Assembly (NCBI GenBank): GCA_023426935.1
Contig: JAEZBR010000061.1
Span: 1 to 17,754, forward strand
Reading direction: 5' to 3'
Length of the DNA: 17,754 nt
Source: Bacillota bacterium
Lineage (GTDB): Bacteria > Bacillota_I > Bacilli_A > Erysipelotrichales > Erysipelotrichaceae
Part shown: piece by piece, positions 6,301-12,635 of the stretch
Numbering within the stretch: position 1 is the stretch's first letter
Layout of the letters: every line of letters begins with the position of its first letter
Position numbers and translations under genes: made by a program
The notes under the pieces: model-generated
What the model was told of the DNA's origin: nothing
Databases searched by the model: none
The model's input: the letters and a program-made list of their open reading frames with translations, nothing else

Positions 6301-8748
6301 CCAGCGTTGCGGAGCATCCTTGGGCAAGATTCGCATATCCACATTGACGATCTTGCCTTCTTTGGCTGCTTGATCCATCGCGATGTTTAAATTATCCAAA
6401 TCGGCCGGATGAATCCGATAGTAGGTATCGGAGAACTTGGTGGGAATGATATCGTCGTAAGCATAGCCTAAAATATTCGCCGCCTTGGGAGAAAGATAAG
6501 AGCGGTAAAGTTTATTATCGACCACTTTGAACTCGGCAATTCCGCCGGGGATTGAATCAATAATCGCGGATAAACGTTTGTTGAGACTCCGGATATTCAG
6601 TTCTAGGTTTTTTTGTTCGGTGATATTCTCAATTGAGAGATAGAAAATAGAAGACAGGGCTTCCTTCGCCAATAAACGAACGCGGTTTAAAGTCCAGATC
6701 GGTTCTTGGTGACCGGGGAAAATCAACTGGGTTTGGCTATTAGTTTCTAGAGAAGAATTTAAGGCCTGATCCAGCATCTGGCGGAAAACCAGTTTACTTT
6801 CGGCCGTCAGATAGTCATAAGCCCAATAGCGTTTTTCGATATCTTCCATCTTTAGGCCTAATGTTTTTAAGAAATTATCGTTGAGTCTGACCGGATTAAT
6901 CTGATCGCCTTGGTACTCAATAATGGCGGCTCCGCCGACAAAACTGTTGAACAGTAAAGTTGTCTGGGTCGAGTAGTCTAAGAAATCCGCACTGTTATCG
7001 ACCGTCGACTCGAAGTGGAAACGCATGACGCTGGAAATCTCGGAATTCTGAAGCAGATTAGTAAAGTCAGTAGCGGGGATTGGTTTACTGAAGTAATAGC
7101 CCTGCATTAAATAACAGCCGATACTCTTTAAATAGTCCGCCTGCTGTCTAGTTTCGACGCCTTCTGCGATGACTGGCAGGTTTATCATATGCGCCATATG
7201 GACGACCGAACTTAAAATCTTTCCGCCACGGGAATTATAAGAACTCTGGGCAATAAATGCTAAGTCGAGCTTTAAAACATTTACCGGCAGATCTTTTAAG
7301 GTGTTCAGGGAAGAATAACCGCTGCCGAAGTCATACATTTCTAAGCGGAAACCGATTTTCTGTAAGCGGGAGACGATTGAGAGAAGTTGTTCCGGGGAGC
7401 CCATGTAGGAAGACTCGGTGATCTCTAAACCGATCATCGCCGGATTTAATTGATACTTCTTAACTAAATCTTCGAAGATTGAAACTAACTGGGGATGATA
7501 AACATCCCTCCGGGAAATATTCATCGAAATAATCGGAGGTTTTATTCCCGCATCCAACCATTCTCTTACTTGCGCAAAACTATGATCCCAGACATATTTA
7601 TCCAGTTCAAAGATAAAACCGTTTTTCTCAAAGACCGGAATAAAGTCCCCCGGCATAATCAGACCTTTGGTCGGATGCTGCAAGCGTACTAACGCTTCGG
7701 CTCCGGATAATTGACCGGTCGCATAATTATACTGCGGCTGATAATAGATTACGAACCGTTTCTGATCCAACAAATCCTGCATGATGGAAGTCAATTCCTG
7801 TTCTTCGACAATCCGGTTCCGCATGGAACTGTCATACCAAGCGAAATGTTCCGAATAACTGCTCTTGATAGAACTTAAAGCCATCAAGGCTCGGTCACAG
7901 ATGGTGCCGACATCCAAGTTGGGATCGTCGATCTGATAGAAGCCATAATGAAGCGTAAATTTATAATATGGATAAATCTGGTTCAAAAAACCAATCGTAT
8001 CCTGGTAAACCTGCTGAGGATTCAATTCATTTAGTTTCCACAGCGTCACGAAATGATCGGCAGTGTAATTACCGTAAGCGACCGGCAGAGGATGCCCTTT
8101 ATGATGAAGTTTATTATGGTAGGAATCGCCGATTTTCTTTAAAAGAATATCACCTTCGTTGGTACCGTAAAGATCGTTAAAAACTTTAAAGTGATCAAGA
8201 TCCCAGCGGGCTAAAACAAATTTTTCGTTGTGGGAAGTAGTTAGCAGTTCCCGAACTTTGTGATTAAAAGTCGGTTGGTTCCAGATGCCGGTCTTCTGAT
8301 CGAATTCCGAGACTTTGACGATTTCGTTGAGCCATTTATTCTCTTCGGTAATCTGTGCGGAATTCATGACGGAAATCAAATTGTTAACTCGGTGCAGAAT
8401 GGCTAAAGGATTATAAGGCTTGGCGATAACATCGACCGCGCCTAAGCTTAAAGCCCGATTCTGGGAGGTAACGTCATCGGCGGCGGTATCAATTAAAACC
8501 GGAATCTTATTTAACGAAGAATCCTGCTTCATTTCCGTCAAGACACCGAAACCATCCATCTTGGGCATATATAAATCTAGAATCACGGCACTTACTTCAA
8601 TACCGGACATTAAAATCTGAATCGTCTCTAAACCATCTTTCGCTTCTAAAACATTGTATTCCGTTGAAAAAATCTTTTTCAGTAGAATCCGGTTTATTGG
8701 TTCATCATCGACAATGAGAATCGTTTTGAGCGTTTTACTAGCCGTCAT
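3370..8748 (-). CDS. Giant multidomain c-di-GMP protein: receiver, GGDEF*, EAL, about eight PAS, GGDEF
   Basis: A soluble 1,792-residue protein with no membrane segment or signal peptide. Residues 1-125 are a receiver (D14-D15, phosphoacceptor D58 in LDLYMP, T88, K110). Residues about 142-305 are a GGDEF fold whose signature has become TADHF (229-233), so it should not make c-di-GMP. Residues about 320-568 are an EAL phosphodiesterase domain with E351, N410, E442, D473, K493, E529 and Q549 in place. Eight PAS-like modules follow near 598-712, 728-842, 855-966, 975-1092, 1105-1218, 1228-1343, 1356-1477 and 1490-1612, several ending in DIT-type linkers. The C-terminus (1620-1792) is an intact GGDEF (1701-1705) with an RSTD inhibitory site (1692-1695) at the canonical five-residue distance. 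The start ATG is five bases after GGAGG. It likely both makes and breaks c-di-GMP. Domain family calls are secure; PAS boundaries are approximate. Confidence 0.93.
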   Translation of the reverse strand: MTASKTLKTILIVDDEPINRILLKKIFSTEYNVLEAKDGLETIQILMSGIEVSAVILDLYMPKMDGFGVLTEMKQDSSLNKIPVLIDTAADDVTSQNRALSLGAVDVIAKPYNPLAILHRVNNLISVMNSAQITEENKWLNEIVKVSEFDQKTGIWNQPTFNHKVRELLTTSHNEKFVLARWDLDHFKVFNDLYGTNEGDILLKKIGDSYHNKLHHKGHPLPVAYGNYTADHFVTLWKLNELNPQQVYQDTIGFLNQIYPYYKFTLHYGFYQIDDPNLDVGTICDRALMALSSIKSSYSEHFAWYDSSMRNRIVEEQELTSIMQDLLDQKRFVIYYQPQYNYATGQLSGAEALVRLQHPTKGLIMPGDFIPVFEKNGFIFELDKYVWDHSFAQVREWLDAGIKPPIISMNISRRDVYHPQLVSIFEDLVKKYQLNPAMIGLEITESSYMGSPEQLLSIVSRLQKIGFRLEMYDFGSGYSSLNTLKDLPVNVLKLDLAFIAQSSYNSRGGKILSSVVHMAHMINLPVIAEGVETRQQADYLKSIGCYLMQGYYFSKPIPATDFTNLLQNSEISSVMRFHFESTVDNSADFLDYSTQTTLLFNSFVGGAAIIEYQGDQINPVRLNDNFLKTLGLKMEDIEKRYWAYDYLTAESKLVFRQMLDQALNSSLETNSQTQLIFPGHQEPIWTLNRVRLLAKEALSSIFYLSIENITEQKNLELNIRSLNKRLSAIIDSIPGGIAEFKVVDNKLYRSYLSPKAANILGYAYDDIIPTKFSDTYYRIHPADLDNLNIAMDQAAKEGKIVNVDMRILPKDAPQRWVNLAANAVKENGEIHFYGVYSDITARKENENSDLNALYHETGGANYTISLDKEPVMEYFSETLCKTTGYSLEQLTKLFRKDCLAVVVKEDRPRLTKVVAELTKNPGFKILEYRFIHHDKSLHNSRDLVYCTKDENGKYRIHGDAYDVTTYFKHKEQLTLAQQESRSIISQCSKDFLSFDLKTAELTLIKKANFDIYPAEVIKSPQLFSKRIPAKPFSLWMAFFKQLSSGHIPAPLTLQIRDAKGQSEWYTLSSWFLYDDDGKPVKAVIALESIALSLFETKDIRFNLENLKTTIEQLPFGLILSDQARTKVYYSGGSLMKRLGYSNQNLATFFLHNFDGFISPEYLGKYRSFLLKNNDNELSFPILQADGNQAFLALRSQTLNPDSATPYLFTLLFQAHDYSKVTEALKLSEQQLAFTEAHQDCHFITYDYLTSHWHISADYALSHQIITLKENQRYPDKVVNEYLNDTFGSQGLELFEQITSGQTTGKMTLTYSDAEKDRHQEHFEYLNLYTADHKLFKALIAVKTAEKVKQPSLSKQNGDVILNAFALHSDRIGYFIDSNAGLARAIDPRQTTKNHLPISYKASYELIDNEVGLVPDSTDNLRHFLNEIKNAVVNPQTRIHLYGTDGIPRWYDVRLTTLETMGKSLVSGYVISLLDITDEHEKELAYSRYSHALQDKTDHKSGFFECDLDADFIERINGKLNAIPVKQTKLSMFITSYFAEVFTSANLESAKSYFASNHLLTAYKDGQRSLTSEWEIHLPTEIKHRFIRVTVQLALDPYTEHIVAFETITDITKEKENIIDIERQAEMDGLTGIYNRATTETIIKQKLANPESKNCLLILLDMDNLKHVNDTYGHAQGDKAIRSIAHCLHKQFRSTDIIGRLGGDEFIVFLPNLSTSTNVNQYLSRMLDKLSEIHIGENNEVGIHCSAGCTLGTALIDTFDIMYKRADLALYYVKRNGKSSFALYTEAMKNLNQ

Positions 8749-8797
8749 TATGGCCTCCGAATTTTATCATTTTGGATCTAAATGGCTTGTAGTATAA

Positions 8798-8826
8798 ATT
8801 CTACTTGTTTTTTGAGGGTTTTACAA
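8798..8826 (-). promoter_or_regulatory. Probable promoter of the giant c-di-GMP gene
   Basis: TTGTAA at 8821-8826 and TAGAAT at 8798-8803 are separated by 17 bases, about 50 bases before the start codon. It lies immediately after the terminator of the HdeD-like gene, so the large gene appears to be its own transcription unit. Confidence 0.55.
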
Positions 8827-8830
8827 GGTT

Positions 8831-8861
8831 AAAAAAAAGCTCCGGGATACTTTCTCGGAGC
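8831..8861 (-). terminator. Rho-independent terminator of the HdeD-like gene
   Basis: On the minus strand the stem GCTCCG/CGGAGC, with a further inner GA/TC pairing, is followed by eight T residues. It starts nine bases after the stop codon at 8871. Confidence 0.9.
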
Positions 8862-8870
8862 CTAGAATCT

Positions 8871-9413
8871 TTAGTATAGACTGTTGGCAATCATTCCTAA
8901 ACCGGAGACGATAATGAATATCGACATCAGAATGCCGATGGTACTGGCAACGGCTCCGGGGTAGATGCAACCGAAGACGCCGGCAACAATTAGAATAATG
9001 CCTGCAATCAAGGCTATTAACCAACGATCACCTTTAAGCTGATCAGGCAGTTCCTTGCGGAAACTATGTAACTTGATTGCCGAAATGATTCTTAGAATTC
9101 CCATGACGATTAACCAAATCGCCACAATGTAAATAACCCAAGTATTTACTAGATTCTGCATCATATTGCTGAAGACCAAAACGATGGCGAAGATTAACGA
9201 TAGAATCGAACCATTCAGATCCCAACCATTCGCTAAACCCAGCATCTTTTTGTCTGAATAGGTACATAGATCACCAATTGCGCTGATTAGCATCGAAAAG
9301 CCGATGATCCAAGCCAAAGTCGAGAAAGTCAAACTTGGAGTAAACATACAATCAAAGCCCATGAAAACTAAGAATATTCCTAAGACAATTGAAATCGCAC
9401 GTAAAATTTTCAT
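8871..9413 (-). CDS. HdeD-like (DUF308) membrane protein
   Basis: A 180-residue very hydrophobic protein with about six membrane segments arranged in pairs (near 5-25, 30-50, 67-85, 91-112, 131-151 and 155-177). Short glycine-rich helices such as VLGIFLVFMGF and LIVMGILRIISAI are typical of the DUF308/HdeD family. HdeD of enterobacteria is linked to acid resistance, but in Bacillota the function is unknown, so I infer only a membrane location and possible stress role. The ATG at 9411-9413 follows GGGAGG at a spacing of six. It has its own promoter and terminator and so is monocistronic. Confidence 0.82.
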   Translation of the reverse strand: MKILRAISIVLGIFLVFMGFDCMFTPSLTFSTLAWIIGFSMLISAIGDLCTYSDKKMLGLANGWDLNGSILSLIFAIVLVFSNMMQNLVNTWVIYIVAIWLIVMGILRIISAIKLHSFRKELPDQLKGDRWLIALIAGIILIVAGVFGCIYPGAVASTIGILMSIFIIVSGLGMIANSLY

Positions 9414-9436
9414 CTTGAACCTCCCGTGATAATTGG

Positions 9437-9465
9437 ATAATAGGGTGAATTTTAGGTTATTTCAA
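9437..9465 (-). promoter_or_regulatory. Promoter of the HdeD-like gene
   Basis: TTGAAA at 9460-9465 and TATTAT at 9437-9442 are separated by 17 bases. Directly upstream of the -35 box is a small inverted repeat, TCAC-TTTT-GTGA at 9466-9477, that could bind a regulator, though it is short enough to be chance. Confidence 0.72.
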
Positions 9466-9508
9466 TCACTTTTGTGAGAATTGTGACATCGTGCTGGATT
9501 TGTAAAGG

Positions 9509-10606
9509 TCATTCCTTAAAGAGTATCAGATAGGCTCCATAACCTTTTTCCGTCATCTGGGCTTTCGGAATAAAAGTTAAGGAAGCACTATTGATACAGA
9601 ACCTAGTCCCATTTGGTGATTCCGGATCATCAGAGAAAACGTGTCCTAAATGAGCACCGGAAAGATCGCTGGTGACTTCGGTACGAGTCATCGAGTGACT
9701 GGTATCGGTGGAGTAACGAACGATACCTTCATAAATCGGGGCGGAAAAACTTGGCCAACCGCAGGAACTTAGATATTTATCTAAGGACAGGAATAAAGGC
9801 TGACCGGTTGTAACATCGACATATATTCCTTCCGCCGTTGTGTCCCAGTATTCGCCGCTAAAAGCCCGTTCGGTCGCGGCATTCTGGGTTACTTCATATT
9901 GTTCACTGGTCAGTTTCTCTTTTAGTTCCGTCTGATTGGGTTTCTGATAACTTTCTTCTGCCGTAATTAAAGCTACCACTTCATCAATTTCATGACTAGG
10001 TATATGACAATAGCCGTAAGTGTTCTTTTCTAGATAATCCTGGTGATAACTTTCGGCATCGTAAAAATTGATTAAAGCTTGATGTTCGGTCTTGAAAGAA
10101 GAGTATTTCTTAGCAATCTTAGAGATAATTTCTTCGACCATCTCCGCACTTTCTGAATCGTTATAATAAATTCCGGTTTGGTACTGCGTTCCTTTGTCGT
10201 TTCCCTGCTGATCCTTGAGCGTGGGGTCGATAACTAAAAAGTAAGCTTGGATAATCTCGGGTAAAGTAATAGCTTCGGGATCATAAGTTACCCTGACGGT
10301 TTCTTTAAATCCGGTTCCGCCGGTACATACTTCTTCATAAGTCGGATCAGTACCCTGACCATTGGCGTACCCGCTAGTGGCATCGATTACTCCCGGTAAA
10401 AGAGAAGTCAGTTTCTCCATTCCCCAGAAACAACCTCCGGCTAAGTAGATAACTTCCTGCCCGTCCTTTTTAACATATGTCGCATCTTTTCCTTCACCAA
10501 CCATACCTGTTGCCTCCTTGGACCCATCGTCCATTTTTACCGTACAGCCGCTTAATAATGTCAATACCAATATGATCAGACTTAAACTTGTAATTATCTT
10601 TTTCAT
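9509..10606 (-). CDS. msrAB: Lipoprotein methionine sulfoxide reductase, MsrA-MsrB fusion
   Basis: A 365-residue surface enzyme that reduces both S- and R-methionine sulfoxide in exported proteins. Residues 1-20 are a lipoprotein signal peptide with lipobox LSGC, so C21 is the likely lipidated residue. The MsrA domain has its catalytic C59 in GGCFWG and a probable resolving cysteine in YGYCHIP. The MsrB domain follows, with SCGWPSFSAPI, LGHVF and the catalytic C337 in RFCINSASL. I see no paired CxxC zinc motifs, so this MsrB is the zinc-free type. The A-then-B order matches surface MsrAB enzymes of streptococci. No thioredoxin-like or CcdA electron donor is adjacent. I chose the ATG at 10604-10606, five bases after GGAGG; an in-frame TTG at 10616-10618 overlaps that ribosome binding site and is unlikely. 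No clear terminator follows. Confidence 0.95.
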   Translation of the reverse strand: MKKIITSLSLIILVLTLLSGCTVKMDDGSKEATGMVGEGKDATYVKKDGQEVIYLAGGCFWGMEKLTSLLPGVIDATSGYANGQGTDPTYEEVCTGGTGFKETVRVTYDPEAITLPEIIQAYFLVIDPTLKDQQGNDKGTQYQTGIYYNDSESAEMVEEIISKIAKKYSSFKTEHQALINFYDAESYHQDYLEKNTYGYCHIPSHEIDEVVALITAEESYQKPNQTELKEKLTSEQYEVTQNAATERAFSGEYWDTTAEGIYVDVTTGQPLFLSLDKYLSSCGWPSFSAPIYEGIVRYSTDTSHSMTRTEVTSDLSGAHLGHVFSDDPESPNGTRFCINSASLTFIPKAQMTEKGYGAYLILFKE

Positions 10607-10641
10607 CACGACCTCCAAAACTAAGGATGATTCCTAGTTTC

Positions 10642-10669
10642 ATTGTAATATGGTATGAAATTATTACAA
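10642..10669 (-). promoter_or_regulatory. Promoter of msrAB
   Basis: TTGTAA at 10664-10669 and TACAAT at 10642-10647 are separated by 16 bases, about 36 bases before the start codon. Confidence 0.6.
10643..10669. promoter_or_regulatory. Perfect inverted repeat covering the msrAB promoter, possible operator
   Basis: TTGTAATA at 10643-10650 and TATTACAA at 10662-10669 are exact inverted copies with an 11-base spacer. The two arms coincide with the -10 and -35 boxes of the msrAB promoter, a layout expected of a repressor operator such as one for redox or metal control. The regulator cannot be named from the sequence, and the repeat does not match a complete PerR or CopY box that I know. Confidence 0.5.
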
Positions 10670-10681
10670 GAAAAGTGACCT

Positions 10682-10717
10682 AAAAAGCGGTATGGCCTTT
10701 ATAGCCGACACCGCTTT
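10682..10717 (-). terminator. Rho-independent terminator after tRNA-Pro(GGG)
   Basis: On the minus strand the 8-base-pair stem AAAGCGGT/ACCGCTTT, with an inner GGC/GCC pairing, is followed by a short T run (TTTTT including the stem end). It lies about 17 bases after the tRNA CCA end. Confidence 0.75.
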
Positions 10718-10734
10718 AGTTATAAGATAGTAAA

Positions 10735-10808
10735 TGGTCCCCGTGACAGGAATCGAACCTGCGTCTCTTGGCCCCCAGCCAGGCATCCTACCATTGAACG
10801 ACACAGAG
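10735..10808 (-). tRNA. tRNA-Pro (anticodon GGG), weakly paired
   Basis: A 74-base cloverleaf with encoded CCA. The loop CTGGGGG gives anticodon GGG, with G37 as expected for proline, and the molecule has C1-G72 and A73, known proline features. Pairing is poor: the acceptor CTCTGTG/CACGGGG uses two G-U pairs, the D stem GTTC/GGAT uses two more, and the anticodon stem CCTGG/CCAAG has a C28-A42 mismatch. The T arm GCAGG-TTCGATT-CCTGT is sound. It has a terminator and a possible promoter, so it may be expressed, but it could be decaying or serve an unusual role. Confidence 0.8.
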
Positions 10809-10819
10809 AGAACGCCTTA

Positions 10820-10850
10820 ATTCTATCATAAAATCCGAAAAGTGATTCAA
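10820..10850 (-). promoter_or_regulatory. Possible extended -10 promoter of tRNA-Pro(GGG)
   Basis: TAGAAT at 10820-10825 is preceded by TGA, making an extended -10. The only -35-like word, TTGAAT at 10845-10850, is 19 bases away. It lies next to the oppositely directed promoter of the YitT-like gene. Confidence 0.4.
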
Positions 10851-10853
10851 TTC

Positions 10854-10882
10854 TTGTGACAAAAGGGAACCATGGTTATAAT
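10854..10882 (+). promoter_or_regulatory. Probable promoter of the yitT-rluA-femX operon
   Basis: TTGTGA at 10854-10859 and a perfect TATAAT at 10877-10882 are separated by 17 bases. The -10 box lies downstream of the first possible ATG (10872), which argues that the real start of the first gene is the ATG at 10905. Confidence 0.6.
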
Positions 10883-10904
10883 GGTAAGCGGAAAGAGGCG
10901 GAAA

Positions 10905-11762
10905 ATGCACCTGACACAGCGAGATTTGAAAAGGTTATGTTATATTATTTTGTCGGCTTTTCTCTATTCGGTATCGATGCAGGTCTTCGTTAATTCGGGT
11001 AATCTGTTTCCGGGAGGGTTTGCCGGACTAAGTTTACTGATCACCCGTTCCTTGAGTAAATTTGCCAATATTGAATTATCCTTCAGTGTTGTCTATATTA
11101 TTCTGAATGTCTTTCCGACCTTGTTAGTCTATAAATATATCGGACATCGGTTCACGATTTTTTCAATCATTCAGATCCTGTTAGTGAGTTTATTTACCTT
11201 TATCTTGCCCCACTACCAATTAACTTCCGATCCGTTATTGATTGCGGTGTTCGGCGGTCTATTATCCGGCTTAGGAATTTCGATTGCGCTACGTCATGGG
11301 GCTAGCAGCGGCGGAACGGACTTCTTGGCAATCTTCTTCGCGAATAAACTTAAACGCCCGACTTGGAATTATGTTTTCGTAGCTTCCGCGGTCGTCATTC
11401 TGTTCGCCGGTTTCTTGTTCGATTGGAATGCAGCTTTATATTCAATTATCTATCAGTTCTGTAATACCCAGATGGTAAGCTTAAGGCATGACCGCTACAA
11501 ATTAGCGAATCTGATTATTGTGACCCGTAAGGCCGAGGAAGTCGAGAATAAATTGTTGGGAACCGTCAGGCATGGAATCACAATCTTGTCAGCCGAGGGT
11601 GGTTATGCGCATCGACCGGAAAAGGTGTTGTTAATGACGGTCAATGCCTTCCAAGTAGATGATCTGGTGGAAGCAGCTAAGCAGGCTGATCCCCATGTCT
11701 TTATTAATATTTCGCACACAGAAAGGATTGTGGGCAATTACTATCAAGCCCCGTTGGAATAA
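10905..11762 (+). CDS. YitT-family membrane protein (DUF161 plus DUF2179)
   Basis: A 285-residue membrane protein of the YitT family, whose transport or signalling role is not established. The N-terminal two thirds hold five or six membrane helices, with the family-typical segment VFVNSGNLFPGGFAGLSLLI and the glycine-rich GGLLSGLGISIALRHGASSGGTD. The last 90 or so residues form the soluble DUF2179 domain (HGITILSAEGGYAH, NISHTERIVGNYY). I start it at the ATG at 10905, six bases after AGAGG, because a TATAAT lies at 10877-10882; starts at 10872 or 10881 would add 11 or 8 residues and would precede or overlap that promoter. It leads a three-gene plus-strand operon, three bases before the pseudouridine synthase. 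Confidence 0.87.
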   Translation: MHLTQRDLKRLCYIILSAFLYSVSMQVFVNSGNLFPGGFAGLSLLITRSLSKFANIELSFSVVYIILNVFPTLLVYKYIGHRFTIFSIIQILLVSLFTFILPHYQLTSDPLLIAVFGGLLSGLGISIALRHGASSGGTDFLAIFFANKLKRPTWNYVFVASAVVILFAGFLFDWNAALYSIIYQFCNTQMVSLRHDRYKLANLIIVTRKAEEVENKLLGTVRHGITILSAEGGYAHRPEKVLLMTVNAFQVDDLVEAAKQADPHVFINISHTERIVGNYYQAPLE

Positions 11763-11765
11763 AAA

Positions 11766-12626
11766 ATGCTATATCGTCGTTATAAAGAATGGTTATTATT
11801 ACAGATTGATGACAGTTATGATCTGAAAACGATTGCCGAGTTTATGGAAGATTATAAACTGACCGGTAAACAAAGCGAATGGCTTAATGGAAAGATGCTG
11901 CTGAACCGTTATCCGGTCAAGCCGGAAACTTATCTCAAAAAAGGAGATACCTTGCAGATCTTAGCTTTTCCCAATGAAGAAGTTGATTTTGAATCCGATC
12001 CCCAATTACCGGAAGTAGTTTATGAGGATGATTTCTTATTAATGGTTAATAAACCCCGGGGAATTATTATCTATCCCGAAGCGAAGATTGGGACCGGTAC
12101 CTTAGCGAATCAGGTTGCGGCTTATTATCGGGAAAAGGGAATAATGACAACCGTCCGGCCGATTCACCGGTTAGATAAGGATACGACCGGAATCGTGATC
12201 TTTTCCAAATCACCGTTTCTGCAGCCTAGGCTGGATTATATGTTGATGCATCGGCAGATTCATCGGTATTACTATGCCTTTGTTGAGGGCGTTATCGAAC
12301 AGGACGGGAAGATTGATATGCCAATCGGCAACGATCGGCACGATGCCAGAAAAATGCGCGTCGATAAGAACGGCAAGAAAGCCGTAACGAATTATCATGT
12401 GGTTCGGAATCAAAGAAACTTTACTTTGTTGGAATGTTTACTGGATACCGGAAGAACCCATCAGATCCGCGTTCACATGGCTTATATCAAGCATCCGATT
12501 GTGAACGATACTTTGTATGGCGAACCTTTCGATAATATCGAGATGGGCTTACAGGCCTTTAAGATTATCTTAGTTCATCCCATCACGAATAAGACTTTAA
12601 GAGTTGAATTGAATTGTGCATTCTAG
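11766..12626 (+). CDS. RluA-family pseudouridine synthase
   Basis: A 286-residue RNA-modifying enzyme that isomerises specific uridines to pseudouridine. Residues about 15-68 look like an S4-type RNA-binding domain (WLNGKMLLNRYPVK, then LKKGDTLQI). The catalytic domain contains VNKPRGIIIYP, the active-site motif HRLDKDTTG with catalytic D137, and GRTHQIRVHM, all diagnostic of the RluA/RluC/RluD group. Which rRNA or tRNA position it modifies cannot be told. It begins three bases after the yitT stop with only a weak ribosome binding site (TTGGAA), suggesting translational coupling, and its TAG stop overlaps the strong AGGAGG of the next gene. Length is normal. Confidence 0.94.
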   Translation: MLYRRYKEWLLLQIDDSYDLKTIAEFMEDYKLTGKQSEWLNGKMLLNRYPVKPETYLKKGDTLQILAFPNEEVDFESDPQLPEVVYEDDFLLMVNKPRGIIIYPEAKIGTGTLANQVAAYYREKGIMTTVRPIHRLDKDTTGIVIFSKSPFLQPRLDYMLMHRQIHRYYYAFVEGVIEQDGKIDMPIGNDRHDARKMRVDKNGKKAVTNYHVVRNQRNFTLLECLLDTGRTHQIRVHMAYIKHPIVNDTLYGEPFDNIEMGLQAFKIILVHPITNKTLRVELNCAF

Positions 12627-12635
12627 GAGGTAAAA

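Noticed and set aside
10607..10618. TTG at 10616-10618 as start of msrAB.
   Set aside because: It overlaps the GGAGG ribosome binding site of the ATG at 10604-10606, which begins a normal lipoprotein signal peptide.
10841..10866. Similarity between GTGATTCAATTCTTGTGAC here and the TCAC/GTGA words near 9460-9490, as a shared operator.
   Set aside because: The matching words are short, spaced differently, and expected by chance at this base composition.
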